Origin: Bryoerythrophyllum caledonicum
Taxonomy: Eukaryota > Streptophyta > Bryopsida > Pottiales > Pottiaceae
Length of the DNA stretch: 64,000 bases
Reading direction: 5' to 3'
Assembly (NCBI GenBank): GCA_963971425.1
Contig: OZ020518.1
Span: 29,146,770-29,210,769, forward strand
Shown: positions 10,743 to 22,585 of the stretch, piece by piece
Layout: each line of letters opens with the position of its first letter
How positions within the stretch are numbered: the first letter of the stretch is position 1
Program-made: the position numbers and the translations under genes
Notes under the pieces: model-generated
The model's input: the letters and a program-made list of their open reading frames with translations, nothing else
Databases searched by the model: none
What the model was told of the DNA's origin: nothing

Positions 10743-12512
10743 TCAGAGCTCATCTTCTGGCGGAACGACTCCCTCCACGTGTCCAATGGCGCTACCTACC
10801 ATAGCGGACAGTTCATGATCCTGCACATGACGATCTCCCACATCTTCGATGCCAATGGACACACACTCAACATATCGGTAATTGCCAAGAACACCCTCCC
10901 GCGTATGCCTTACCCTATCATCATTGTAGAAAAAGCCATCCTCTCGATTGAAGGACATCTCTCGCTCTAACGAGAAGGCCCCCTGAAATGCAATGATGTC
11001 CTCGGATACGCTAGATCTTGGAACGGAAGGCAAACCTAGTCCGGTATCACTTTGAGTACCTCCGAACGTCTCTTGTGTCTCCGATACAGGCTCTAATTGA
11101 GAAGGCATCGAAGGCTGTCGAATCCTCCTCTGCACCGAAAAAAATTCCAATGAATCCAATTCTTCTTCCTCCATCTCCAGCCTAGGACCATCAAATGTAC
11201 GTCCCCCTCCTGCCGTTGCCGCCAAACCAACATCCACTACACGGGTATCTTGCATCCTCTCTGTAGGTGTTGCAGACGTCTCCTCTGAAGTATTTCCCAC
11301 CGCCTGCTGCGTTGATGGAATCCTCTCTCTTGGAGGAAACTGGTTCATTCCATCTTCATCGGCGTCTGAACCACTGCGAGATGAGAAATCGTCAGTGATA
11401 CCTGAACGTGGCAATCTCTCATGTAAACCACCTCCATCCTCATTGTCGTCTTCATTCCTCACTCCACCAACCGCCTCTTCGGTCTCAGGTACGATGTTGC
11501 AACCAGTACTTGTTCCACCAGTCCTGACCAACAGTTGTCCTTGGAAGTTGTCGGACAACTCATTGTATAGGAATGAAACTCTGTCTGTACAATCGTCAAT
11601 GATGAAAACCTCAGATCCCTAGAAATCTCCTTCAAAGATCGTGGGAATGGCCGTAGATATGTTACACGCCACTAAACCCCAACCACGGGGCAAGTATGAG
11701 CCCACTAGTCTTGCCAGCTCTGATGGAGATCTCTCAAGTGAATCAACTTCAGAGGGTTGGCGTGCCTCACTCCAGTGATCCAAGAAAACAAGAGGAAGTG
11801 GAACGTCTCCAGAAACATAGTTCGGGCCAGGAGATGTACCCACAGGGTGCTGCATACAAATCACAACATCGCCAATCGGTTGTACTACTTGCTCTAGATG
11901 CCCATTCTCTGTAAAATCGAGAGCATAGGGAATAACTGAGTTTGGATCAAACGCCCAACATCCACGTCGCATAGTACGTCCCTCTGGAAGCTTTACCTTT
12001 GTGAAAAACTCTTTGTTGGCATACACGGCCGCTGGTAACAAGAAGATGACGTTCCATCGTTCAATATTTGCCATCCATAATGTCAGCTGTGCAAAAACTG
12101 CGGATAACTGGGCGTCTCCCCAATGACCATCTCCATGCCTCCCACCGTCATGTCGACAATCAATCACCCATAAACATGGTTTCCCCAACTCTATGTAGTC
12201 GGTGCGGAATAACCCTCTTCTACACTGAATCGGAAGAAGATTCTCTGTGTCGCTCTGGCATGGCCTCTTGACTTCCATCTGCCATTCTCAATTAGCAGTA
12301 GCCTGTCCTCCCACATCCACGGACAATCCAATGTATCCACGTCCCCCTGCTGCAATGTCACCATAATGAAACCTGATGGAAGGAGGGATGAGGTAGCCTA
12401 TGTCTTCCAGCTTAGACACCTTTCCCCGCACAGGAGCAGTCCAAGCTTTTTTCGTGGTAGCATTCAAAAGCTTCCCAAAGGTATCAAGTTGTGCGTTACT
12501 CCTCGGAAAATA
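10743..12512 (-). pseudogene. Gene 1 of the TIR element, 3' part (unrecognised protein)
   Basis: This is the C-terminal portion of gene 1, separated from its 5' part by LINE B. Its frame is exactly that of the 24484-24844 segment once LINE B and one 13-bp duplication are removed. The first 240 residues after the joint hold a compact, conserved-looking region: DIGYLIPPSIRFHYGD, then WVIDCRHDGG, GDAQLSAVFAQLTLWM, NVIFLLPAAVY and RRGCWAFDP. The rest (11618-10743) is acidic, Ser/Thr/Glu-rich and probably disordered. In-frame stops TGA at 12288-12290 and TAG at 11619-11621 interrupt it; the frame otherwise stays open to TGA at 10743-10745. I do not recognise the family. The GDAQ...FDP layout loosely recalls a nucleotide- or SAM-binding fold, but that is a guess. 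Confidence 0.7.
12500..12512. repeat. LINE B target-site duplication, left copy
   Basis: TCCTCGGAAAATA at 12500-12512 is repeated exactly at 24484-24496. The left copy abuts the (GAA)5 run that is the 3' tail of minus-strand LINE B. Confidence 0.92.
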
Positions 12513-12698
12513 GAAGAAGAAGAAGAACGCCGGTCCCCTAGGGAGCCGGCGTGAATAAAGTGTCTGTTCGTTCCACTACTAAGACCATACCCACCGGATA
12601 AGGAATTAGTAAGCTGGAACTACTTCCCCCTCTCGAGGGTAGACACTATGTAACAAGTACCACAAACCACAAACCAGAGAAATGAGGGAAAGGTAGTT

Positions 12699-15600
12699 TT
12701 ATAGGGGGTCTTGCATATCAGGAAGGGCTTGGTTGTTTTCAATTTTGCGTTTATGTAGAAGTATAGACATAGCGTGTTGTATGGCGATGATGTTAATATT
12801 CTTGAAAGTGTTTGTGATTGTATTAATGGGAATTTTGAAGATATCTTCTAGGATTTTAATAGATGGGATAAAGGTGGTGGCGCGAGCGCCGGCTGTGATT
12901 ACCATAAGGGGGTCCACTTTCCAGCCGAGGGCAGTGATGTCATCAATAAGGGGTTGGTATTCATTGATTTTGTTTTCAATTGTTACAGGGGAAAATCTAT
13001 CATTACAATATGTAAATTCGATGAATTGAATGGTATAGTTTTGGTTTATGTGGTCGGGTGGGGGGTCATTGTATGGAAGGCCTCTAACGCATAGTATGTC
13101 TGGTTTGAGTCGAGCATTGCAGTGACATCGTTGGGTTTCACATGTACATGGGAGTAGCCATGGTGGGACCGTGTTTTCTTGTGGGTTGTTATTAAAGGTG
13201 CCGGCATTCATGAGGATAAAACATCTCGATTTGCTATGGGAGGTGATTAATTTACGTAGTTCCCATACGGCTTTGTTGTGTCTTTTGACAATTAGGGAGT
13301 GTATGTGGTAGTTATGACATTTAAGTAAAACATGTAGCCATGTATCGGGATCCGTGGATGTGCATATTGGACATGTTATGGATGGAAATCTTTCTATTCC
13401 AAAGAAGAGTTGTTTTCGGGCGTTTCCCATGTATTGTCCGGTACGGAATTTAATAAGGCATGTTATTTGTGAGTCGGTGATGATTGGATTTTTCTAGAAA
13501 TTTGTAGAGAGTTCATTGTCTATGTTGTTGTTAGTCCACTTTTCTATGTTAGGGAAATTATCTGAGATTGTGTCAAGGTTATTGTGTAGGTCTTGTTTTT
13601 GAAGGTATTTGTTCAAAAATCTAACCGGGCCTTTATCGGGGGTGTCTTCTTTGGAGGGCCAGTCTTCTTTTTGGAAGTAGTATGGGATGGCGTGGGCATG
13701 CTCGTGTGGATCTTTGGCATTTTTGTGTCCTTTTTCCCGGCCCTCTTTTGCAAGTTTATCCGCTTGTTTGTTACCATCAATATCGGCGTGAGCCCTAACT
13801 TTGTGGATGGTTGTGATTTGTCTTCGTTTTAGTATCATTTGGACCATAGATTTTAGTATGATTTGGTCGGGGTGGCTATTGTGGAGGGTAGGGTGTGTTA
13901 TTTGGGTGTTTAGTAAGTAGAGTGCGTTAATGCAGTCTGTGAAAATGTGTGCTGGTTCATTGTTGTGTTTTGTTGTAACAATCTCCATTGTTTTGTGAAT
14001 GGCCATGAGTTCCGCTCTGAGGATATTTTGTAGTCCATGCAGTCTTTTGGCTAATTTGATTTCTTTCGTAGCATTGTATATTCCATAACCGGCTTTTTCA
14101 CTACGCCAGTTTCCAGGACTTATCTGATCTGGTGGTTTGAAGGAGCCATCGGTATAGTAGCTATATGCGGGGTCAAATTTTGGTGCGGTGGTAGTTTGGT
14201 AGTCCGGGAGGGGTGGAAGTGGTAAAATGTGATCTAATGTGTTGTTATTGTAGTTTAGTTTTGACCATTTTTTGCTGCTATTGACTAATGTTTGTATAGG
14301 TGTTGGTGGGGCTATCTTTGTGTGTAGCCGGTTTATGTTAAGTGTTGTTGCTATGGAGGTGAGTTCGGCAAGTTGATCTAGGGTGCCAAGGGTTTGGTTG
14401 TGGTGGTGGACGCATATTATTTGTAGTGTAGATGGTTCAATTTTGGGCTTTTTTAGCTCGGGTGGGATAGTAGGTTCTTCGTAATAAATTGAGTCTGCTT
14501 CAAATATTGCAAGGATGTGGGAGTCTGCAAATGGACTTGAGCGAGGGTTAGAGTTTTGGTACCAATTTTTGTCTGGCGTGATAATGAGTGTAGATGTGTG
14601 TTATGGGTTGTTTTTAGCAGCGAGGCGGGCCCAGTGTAGTGCTTGTTGAGTTTCTTCTTCATTGTGAGGGTGAGCTATATCATTACCGACCCATTTATAG
14701 TCAAAGGCTTTTCCTAAGGAGCCAAATATTTTATCTCTTTCAAAAGGTGAGTAGAATTTTTTTAATTTAGTGGAACATGTGACGGGGGAAGAGAAGTATG
14801 ATTGTTCGATGTTAAAGGATGAGATTAATGAGTCTAGAATAGGTGTGGGTATTGTATATTGTGCATTTTTGAGGGGGTTATTTTTTGGAATGCGGTATTT
14901 ATATCTTTGGTATAGCCAAATTAATTCGGTTTCAAATGATTGGGTAGTTGGTTCAATGTTTGTAGGAGTTTTTAGTTTCGTATTGTATTGATTCCATAGC
15001 CATTGGAGTCTAGTAGTGGGGATAGTGTGTAAATGTCGGCCATTTGCTTCATATAGATGGGCTTGATTGTTCTCTATTTTGATTGTGTTCGAGGTTGTGG
15101 TAATATCGTTTTCGGGGTTACATTCCGTTGTATAGATGTTTAGGAGTGGGTTGATTATAGGTGGAGTTACGGATCTTGAGTCTTGTAATTGTTCTTGGGG
15201 GTGGTGTGCTTGAATGATTTCCGAGTAGAGTTTATCTTTGATTTGTTGATAGTATTGTTTTAACTTTTCGGTGTTGAATGTGGAGGTATTATAGTCGTGT
15301 CTTGGAAAAAGGTTTCTTTGAGGAAGCCATTTGTTGAATGTATTGTTGTTGTGTTGCCATTGGCAAAGGTATTTTGTATAGGTATTTTGTATTCTATTGG
15401 AATCCTTTTGGCGTATGATGTTATTAATAGGGTATGTGTTGGGATTTTTGGTGATGTATGTTGGGGGGCGGGGGTGGTATGGGTATGAGGTGTTGGGAGG
15501 ATGGATTGGTGGTAGGGTAGTTCTTGGGAGGATGTTGTTGTTGATGGTGATGTATGGGTCTTGGAATACGTAGGAGTGTGGGTGTACGTTACAAGGGGTA

Positions 15601-18600
15601 TCGCATGTAGTTGGGCATGTTGGATGGCAAAAAAGTTGTTTGGCGACATTTAGGGCACTCTTGATTAGTTTGGATGGGGTGAAGTGGAAGGTTTTGAAGT
15701 CCTCGTTATTCATGATGTGTGTGCCGTTTGGTAGAGTGATTTGTTTTAGTTCAAAAATATTTTTTGAGAGGAGTTTTTGTAAGAGTTTTTGGGAAAGTTG
15801 GGCGTTAAGTGTGTTATGGTTGCATGTTTCTTGACGCCATACTACTTCTAATGATGTTTGATCAAGGAGGAAATTTGGAAGAGTACTTTTAAGGTGGACT
15901 TTAGCTTCGTGTTTTAATAAGAAAAATGTGCGAGTTATAGGTGATCTGATACAATCCGTTTTTTTAATTCTAGGTATATTTTTGGCACCACCATATTGAG
16001 CAAGAACGTATTGTGTTAGTCCATTATATATTTTTCCGAGTCTACCTTTGTCATTTAGAGCATTTTGTAATTGTTTCCCGATACATCTTAGATAGGCATT
16101 TTTTAGGGAGAAAGCTTCAAGTCCGAATAGGTTATGTGGGAGTTGGGTTATTGCATTTGACATGCATTTAGGCATACCACAGATGGTTTTTTGTATGGCT
16201 ATAATTTTTTGGTCAAGTTTTTTAATGGCTGGCATAGAGTATGGTACAGCGTAGAAGCTGTATGCTACACTTGGGCGTATTACGGTGTCAACCATTTTAA
16301 TTTTTTGTTTCATAGTGGCCGGACATGTTATTAATTCTTTGCATTGTTTAATGAGTTTTGTGGTTGTAGTGTGAATTTGGATTTTCCATTTTAGAGAAGG
16401 AACAAGATTTGTGCCTAAGTAAACATATGCTTCATTTTGGTGTAGTATGGGGATTGGTTGGCCCCGGTAGTTGATGTTAGAAGCTTGCATTAGGGCTTTA
16501 AATGTGGTTGGATTCATTTTGGATTTGTTTGGACATCCTGTAGCCGCGCATTTTGGGACGCCTACGTCCATACCAGTCCATTTGCAATATCTGTCGATTT
16601 TATCGATTTGTGTTTGTAATGATTTTATGTTGTTAGTTATAGTAGCAAGGTCATCAGCGTAGGCGGCGGAGTTTATGGTGATTTGTGATGTGTCAAAGGT
16701 GTATCCATTATTACCTCGCTCTAGCCATCTAAGTAGTGGTTCTAAAAATATAATGAATAGGTATGGACTGAGGGTGTCTCCTTGTATAGTGCCTCTATGA
16801 GTGGGAATGGGTTTAGTTTGACCAAAGTGCTCACCGATGTAATAAGTAGATGATTGGGAGTAGATATTTCCAACTAGTGCAGTTGCATCTTTTGGGTATC
16901 CAATATCAGTCATTATTGCTAATAATCGGGCGTGGTTTATAGAGCCAAAGGCGTTTTTGAAGTCAACATATAGAACATATATGTCTTGATTTGTGAATCG
17001 TGCGTCTTCTAGTGCTGCTATTATAGTTTGTATTTGTCTAGAGGTGCTTCTCTCTGCTCTAAATCCTTCTTGACTATCGTGTAGGATTTTAAATTTTTCA
17101 CCATATGAGGATAATATCAAGGTAAGTGTACTGGTGTAGAGTTTATATATTGTATTGGCTAATGCTATTGGTCTATGATTTGGTAATATTGAGGGATCTC
17201 CTTTTTTGTATAGTAAAATTGTTGCACTTGTTTTCTATGAGGCTGGTATTTGTTTTTGTTTATAGCAATGAGAAAAAAATAGAAATAGTAAGTTATTAAA
17301 TCTTGGGGGCATGTTTTTTAATATTGAATTCGGTATACGGTCTGGCCCTGGGGCTTTGTTATTTCCGAGGTTATGGAGACATGTGTCATATATGGCTCTG
17401 TTAAAGTATGTGTGTAATGGGATTTCAGGTTCACCTCGTTTGTCTAAGGTAAATCCATCTAGGTCATGCCATGGGTATTGGCGTACTGCGCATGTGCATG
17501 TGATAAGATGTTGTGGTTGGTAGTTGCATGTTGGTACTGTGGGTCTATTATTTTTTGTTTGTTGGTTGAATATTTCATTTGCAATATCTTCCGGGCTAGT
17601 TAGAATGTTATTATATTGGTCAGTGATACAATCTAGTGGTGGAGATTCTAGTTTTTTAAAAACTTTTCTGTTTATTTTTTAAGGACTAGTTTCGTATAGT
17701 TGTCTGTATTTTGAGATGGCTTTTTTAATGTTGTCTTTGGAGTATTTTGTAGTTACTTTCCGGGCTTGTATATTGGCATTTTTTGCGATTAGTGCGATGT
17801 CTTTAATCCATGTATCGTGGGGTTGGTCTGGGGGGGGTGGGACAGGGATTTGGGTGTGGTGCAGGTTTAGTAATTCGGTACATATGGGATGATTACGCCA
17901 TTGTGGGTTATTTTTTACGATTCTAATAGTTTTTCGTATTATATGGTATGTGGTTATGTGTTGTTTCCATGTTTTTGACAGTTTGCGGGGTAGATAACCG
18001 CCTTGTAGTGATGATCTATTTGTCATTTGTGGTATTGGTTGGGCATTACAAGTTTGTTCCAATGTATTGGAGATATTATTTATAAGTGTATCTAGGGTGT
18101 GACACATTTCGTGCCATTGTGTTGGAGAGAGTTGGTTGTTATGTTCAAGGGTGTTAATGAGAGAATCTATTTGTATGGAGTTTTTTTCAAAGAACTTTGT
18201 GTTGAATTTTTCTAAGTTATCTTTTGGGATGGGATTTAGTATTCGGGTAGTATCCTTGTTTGTGATTATTGGGGTGCGACCAATTAGTATGTTGTTTGGT
18301 ACGTGAAGTTGTATAGGCGAGTGATCCGAGTTGAGAGTAATATCTTTGTTTGTTGTAGAGGTGTATTGTGTAGCGTTATTTGTATTTATGTAAAAGCCGT
18401 CTATTAGGCTCCAGTCACTATAGTTGTATCCGCCTTGTCTAGAGTATTGTGTATCAGTATTTATGTAGGTAAAGTTTAAGTTTTCTGTGAAGTGGCGCCA
18501 TTGGTAATCTGTGGTTTGAGGAGGGGTGGTGTGGTTTCCGTTTTGTCGACCAATTAGGGCTATGTCTCTGTTGAAGTCTCCACACAACAAGTAGGTATGA

Positions 18601-20984
18601 TTAGGGTTTTGATTTAATTGATATGTAATGGTGTTTTGTATATCTACAAGAAATCTAGTATCTTCGGGATGAGAGGGCATATACATGTGGAAGATTAACC
18701 ATGCTTGAAGTGGTTGATTAGTAATTTTAATTATTTGGAGGTAGGGGGGTATGTGCATTGGGGTAGAGATTTTTTTGATGTTGCCCGGAAAAGCATATTT
18801 CTTGTGTATTAGTGTAAGGAGGCCACCGCGGCCCGGTGTGTATGGTCTACGTTGTTGGATGCACCTTGTTAGTGCATGTGTGTTGTTAAAAATAAGTTTG
18901 TAGTCTTGAAATATGTTTTGTATGTATTTTATAGATTTTGTGGCCGATATTTTTGTTTCTTGTATAGCTATGATGGCTGGTGGCGTGTTTGTATGTGTGA
19001 CCAGGGCTTGTAGACTAGGGAGAGCGGTGTTTAGAGATGAAGCATTCCATGTGATTATGTTTGTGTTTCCATTGTTTGGGCTAATATTTTGGTTTTGTGG
19101 AGGAAGGTAAGTGGGTGGGGGGGGTGGATGAGTATATTCTAATATGGGATTGAAACATTTTAGTGACTCATTAATAAGATTGTTAGGAAGGTAAGGGAAT
19201 TTTTGTTTTATTATGTTATTTGAGGGGGGTACGGTTTGACTGTGTAAAAAGTCGTATAATTCTTTAAGTATTGAATTTTCGTGGTTTATGATACTTAGAT
19301 TATCTTCAAGAAATTTTGTATAAGGGTGTGTCGTGTGTATATGTCTTTCGGGTGGGTTTTGTAGATTTGATAGGGTTTGTAATAATGTATTAGTCCATAT
19401 AAGTATATTTGGGTTTTGTAAATTTAGAAGGCGGTTACATTCGTCTATGTTTGGGTGGGTGGTAATTACTAGGGCGTAGAAAATATGTGTTGATGGATGA
19501 GTATTTTTTTGCTGTATATATTGGGCAATATTTGGATGTGTTGTGTTGTGTAATTGATGTGATATATGTGTGGTTTTTAAAAGGGGTGAAAATGTCTGAG
19601 CGATATGTTTGTATTCCGGTTGTAGTTTTATGGTATTTGGTATGAAGTACATTTTGGCGTTTTTCTTATGTGTTGTGGGATGTCTTTTTAGTACATTAGG
19701 CATGGGTCCCGGATTTGTTTCTATATCTCCACTTAGTAGTAATAGGATTTTATAGTATGACGGTTTAGTGATTTGTTTTTGGTTTTTTGGTTTGTGTATA
19801 TATTTTAGGTGTTTTCTTATTTTGTTGTTTTTGGTTTTAGTGTTTTTATTTATGTATGTGTGTATGCTTTTGTTCGTGTAGTTTTTTTTTACTTTGTTTT
19901 TTCTCGTGATTCTAAATGTTATCCTTGGATGCGTATTTTGTATGGTGTTTGTGTGGGCTTGTTTATAATTTTTTAGGTGTCTTTTTGTACGTGGTTTTGC
20001 GGTTTTTTGTGAGTGGGTTTTTGTTTGCGAGTATCGATGTGTGATTGTGTGTCTGTGTATATGTGTGTGTATATTATGTATGTTTTCTAGCTTAAGTGTA
20101 TGTATTTGGATGTGTGGGTGTGTTTTTGTATATGTGTGTTTGTGTGTATTTGTGGTTTCGTTTTGTGTGTTTTTATGTTTGTGTGAGTGTGCGGGCGTTT
20201 GCATGTTTGTCTTGATGTGTTTGTGTGTTTGTATAGATGTGAGTGTGTGTGTAATTATTTTGATTTTTTGAGGTGAGTTTGTATTGGTAGTAGTTTTTTT
20301 GTTTGTATTTTTGGGAGGTGTGTGTAAGCGGTGACATGTAATGTGGTAGGTGGTTCTATTAGTTGGAGATGTGTGTGGGAGTAGGGCTAGTTTGTTGTGT
20401 GTGGGTATATTGGGTGTGTTTGTGATGTAGAAATGTGGTAAGGGTGTATGAGTGTTGAGTGTGTGTATTTCATATGTGTCTTCCCAATAGATATTCATAC
20501 CGTAATGGTATATGCAATGACAATGTATATATATATGTGGGGTGAAACCCCAAAACCAATACATGTATCTACCATGTGGTCTCCAAGTCATGCATTTAGT
20601 TGTAGATATGTTGTAGCAAAAGTAGAGAGTATGTCTAGAGTAGGAGGTGACTAGTGATGATGGTGTAGAGACTATGGTAAGGCTAGAGTATATTTTAACT
20701 ATATTAGTGGAGTGATATAACATTAGTAAGGGCAAAGAGAGGGATAGGAGACTTTGGGAGTTTATATCTAGCTGTAGTGGTGTGGGGGGTACTGATGTAG
20801 TGAGTGTGAGAGTACTAACTAGTTTATTGTAGTAAGGGAGAAAGAACATACTAGAGGAGATAATATCTTCAGTGAATAGAGGGGTGTTCGGAGAGAATTG
20901 TAGAGATTGGAGGGGAGGGGTGCTAACCTTGTCCATCCATGTGGTGCCATATTGGTGATATCTTCGGCTGTAGTCCTTGGTCAA
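12699..20984 (-). pseudogene. LINE B ORF2: 2A-like motif, endonuclease, RT, RNase H, Cys/His
   Basis: One frame of about 2,760 codons encodes the replication protein of LINE B. The N-terminal 400 residues are Thr/His/Lys-rich. GDIETNPGP follows at frame residues 419-427. An apurinic-type endonuclease (about 19080-18300) shows WNASSLN, IQETK, GDFNRD, SLIDGFYI and NSDHSPI. The reverse transcriptase (about 17100-16200) shows YVDFKNAFGS, QGDTLSPYLF and AYADDLA. RNase H (about 14160-13740) shows YTDGSF, AELMAI, FTDC and HADIDGNKQADKLAKEG, i.e. a complete catalytic set. A CPIC...HVLLKCH knuckle follows near 13370. Nonsense codons lie at 17679, 17235 (Trp to TAG), 14601 and 13494 (Trp to TAG); reading resumes in the same frame each time. 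The frame overlaps the ORF1 stop, and the first ATG is at 20933, so translation probably reinitiates. It acts in target-primed reverse transcription. Confidence 0.92.
19701..19730 (-). other. 2A-like ribosome-skipping motif in LINE B ORF2
   Basis: The minus strand encodes GDIETNPGP (19730-19704) followed by Met (19703-19701), matching the DxExNPG/P consensus at which ribosomes release the upstream chain and continue. It is preceded by hydrophobic ILLLLS, as usual for active 2A sequences. The expected result is a free N-terminal protein of about 426 residues and a separate endonuclease-RT protein starting at Pro. Activity is inferred from the motif only. Confidence 0.85.
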
Positions 20985-22585
20985 TCCACGTTTGAGTGGT
21001 CTTCTAAGGCTGGGATAATTGGTGGCCGCGATCCTGTAATTTGTTGCATTGCCATTAGTGCGGAGGTCATCAACTGCTCAACGTTTGAGAGCTTCGCCTG
21101 TAACTCACTGGTGCGGTTATCGCTGTAGGCCTTTGTATCCTTGATGATGTCCTCTCTGAGGGTGGAGAGCTCCTGCCACAGTCTCTTGTTACCTGCATCT
21201 ATAATGGAGGTCATTTCTGACCTCGTAATGCTTGTAGGAGCTGGGATAACTTGGAGGGATGCCACGGTGTTTACGAGGGCTTTGTTGATGTCATTAAAAC
21301 CCCACTTCTCCAACAATTCGGTGGTGGGTGGGTCATCACCTTCGAGGCTACGTCGGTGGGGAGAGATCTCCACTTGATGTTGCCCTATATTGAATGTCTT
21401 GTGTAAAAATTGGCGGTAGATGATGGGGTTAGGGAATTGTACATTGGCACTTCCATTGTGCATTCCTCTCTGCTACCTGTGGAACCATAGGGAGATGACA
21501 TTTTTGGCCTCAAAGGATTGATGAATAGCTGCCGTGGTTTCTGCCACGCTCATAAGGATTGGGACATGGGAGAGGGTGACTGTCAATGCGTCCTTCTTGG
21601 CTCTATCAACTGGAGAGAGGCCTCCAGAACCACTAGCACGCGCTGGTATCACCTCATGGTGTGTGGTAATTTGGTGGAGCTCGAATTTCTTAGCCTGTTG
21701 AGGGGTTGGGGCAACTATAAAGGCGTGTGAATCCTCCTGTACCTTCTGCACATCTGTAATTTCGAATTCCAAGTTTCTCGAGAAACTATTTGTCACCACG
21801 TCATGGAAGAGGGTGTGGGCAGTCACACCTTTGAGGGATTCACTCTTAATTCTTACTGATAAATTCTTCCGTGCTACTGCATGGAAAGTTTTGCATACTT
21901 TCCCTAAAGAGGCCTGTCCTATGGGGTCCAGGTGTAGGATGAAGTATCTAGTGCCACGAAGTAGAGCAATAGCATCTACCTCTGGCCTGAGGAGATGTGA
22001 TTTGATAGTGCCTGACCATATACCCTTTTGTCCTTCTCGTTTGACCCCTTTGCATAGAACGGCTATGGGGTCCATTAGATTAGTGCCTAATGGCATTTTC
22101 ATGTGTTCGAGCCTAGCTAGGGCTAGCCTCTTCACATCATCATGGTACATAGGGTGTGGTGGCAATTCAAAATGAATTGCCACATGAAAATCATAGGAGA
22201 GTCCATTAATAGGGTGTGTAGGGATATCAAAGGGTACCTGTGTGAGGTTATAGTGTTGGCCCTCGATGTTGTCGTTGCGCATTGAAGAATATAGAAGTTG
22301 TGGGATCCTAGGAAAGACCACCACGGCGCCGAGGGACTCCTCTGCTTCTTCTTTTGTTACTCCACGAGTAATCATGTCTCTAATGCTCTCTCCACTGAAT
22401 AGGGGCTCCTGTCCCGCATCTATGGCAAGCTTTTCCATAGTGGAGAAGCCCAACCAAAAACGAAATGAAGAGATGTCAGGGATGGAGACCTGGATGGGGG
22501 TAGGATCATTACCTCTAGCTTTTTTGGATGGGGTTGGACCTCCATTTGCCATTGAGACTGATGCTTCAATCTCCAAGTGCTCCAT
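20981..22585 (-). pseudogene. LINE B ORF1 protein
   Basis: This 534-codon frame starts at ATG 22585 and ends at TGA 20981-20983. One nonsense codon (TAG, 21473-21475) breaks it; the frame is otherwise intact. It is homologous along its length to LINE A ORF1: shared HYN.TQ.P, GKVCK, a GA/SAN.Q..NPI.YRQ block, and PH.RSLEG..PPT.E...K.GF. The last 110 residues are rich in Glu/Lys/Leu and look like a coiled coil. No CCHC zinc knuckle is visible. The likely role, by position, is the nucleic-acid-binding ORF1 protein of the retrotransposition particle. An N-terminal basic patch (SKKARG) could be a nuclear signal. Confidence 0.85.

Noticed and set aside
19701..19730. Integrated RNA virus, suggested by the NPGP motif
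   Set aside because: The motif sits inside a LINE ORF2 next to an apurinic-type endonuclease and RT, and recurs in a second LINE copy; no viral capsid or RNA polymerase domain is present.
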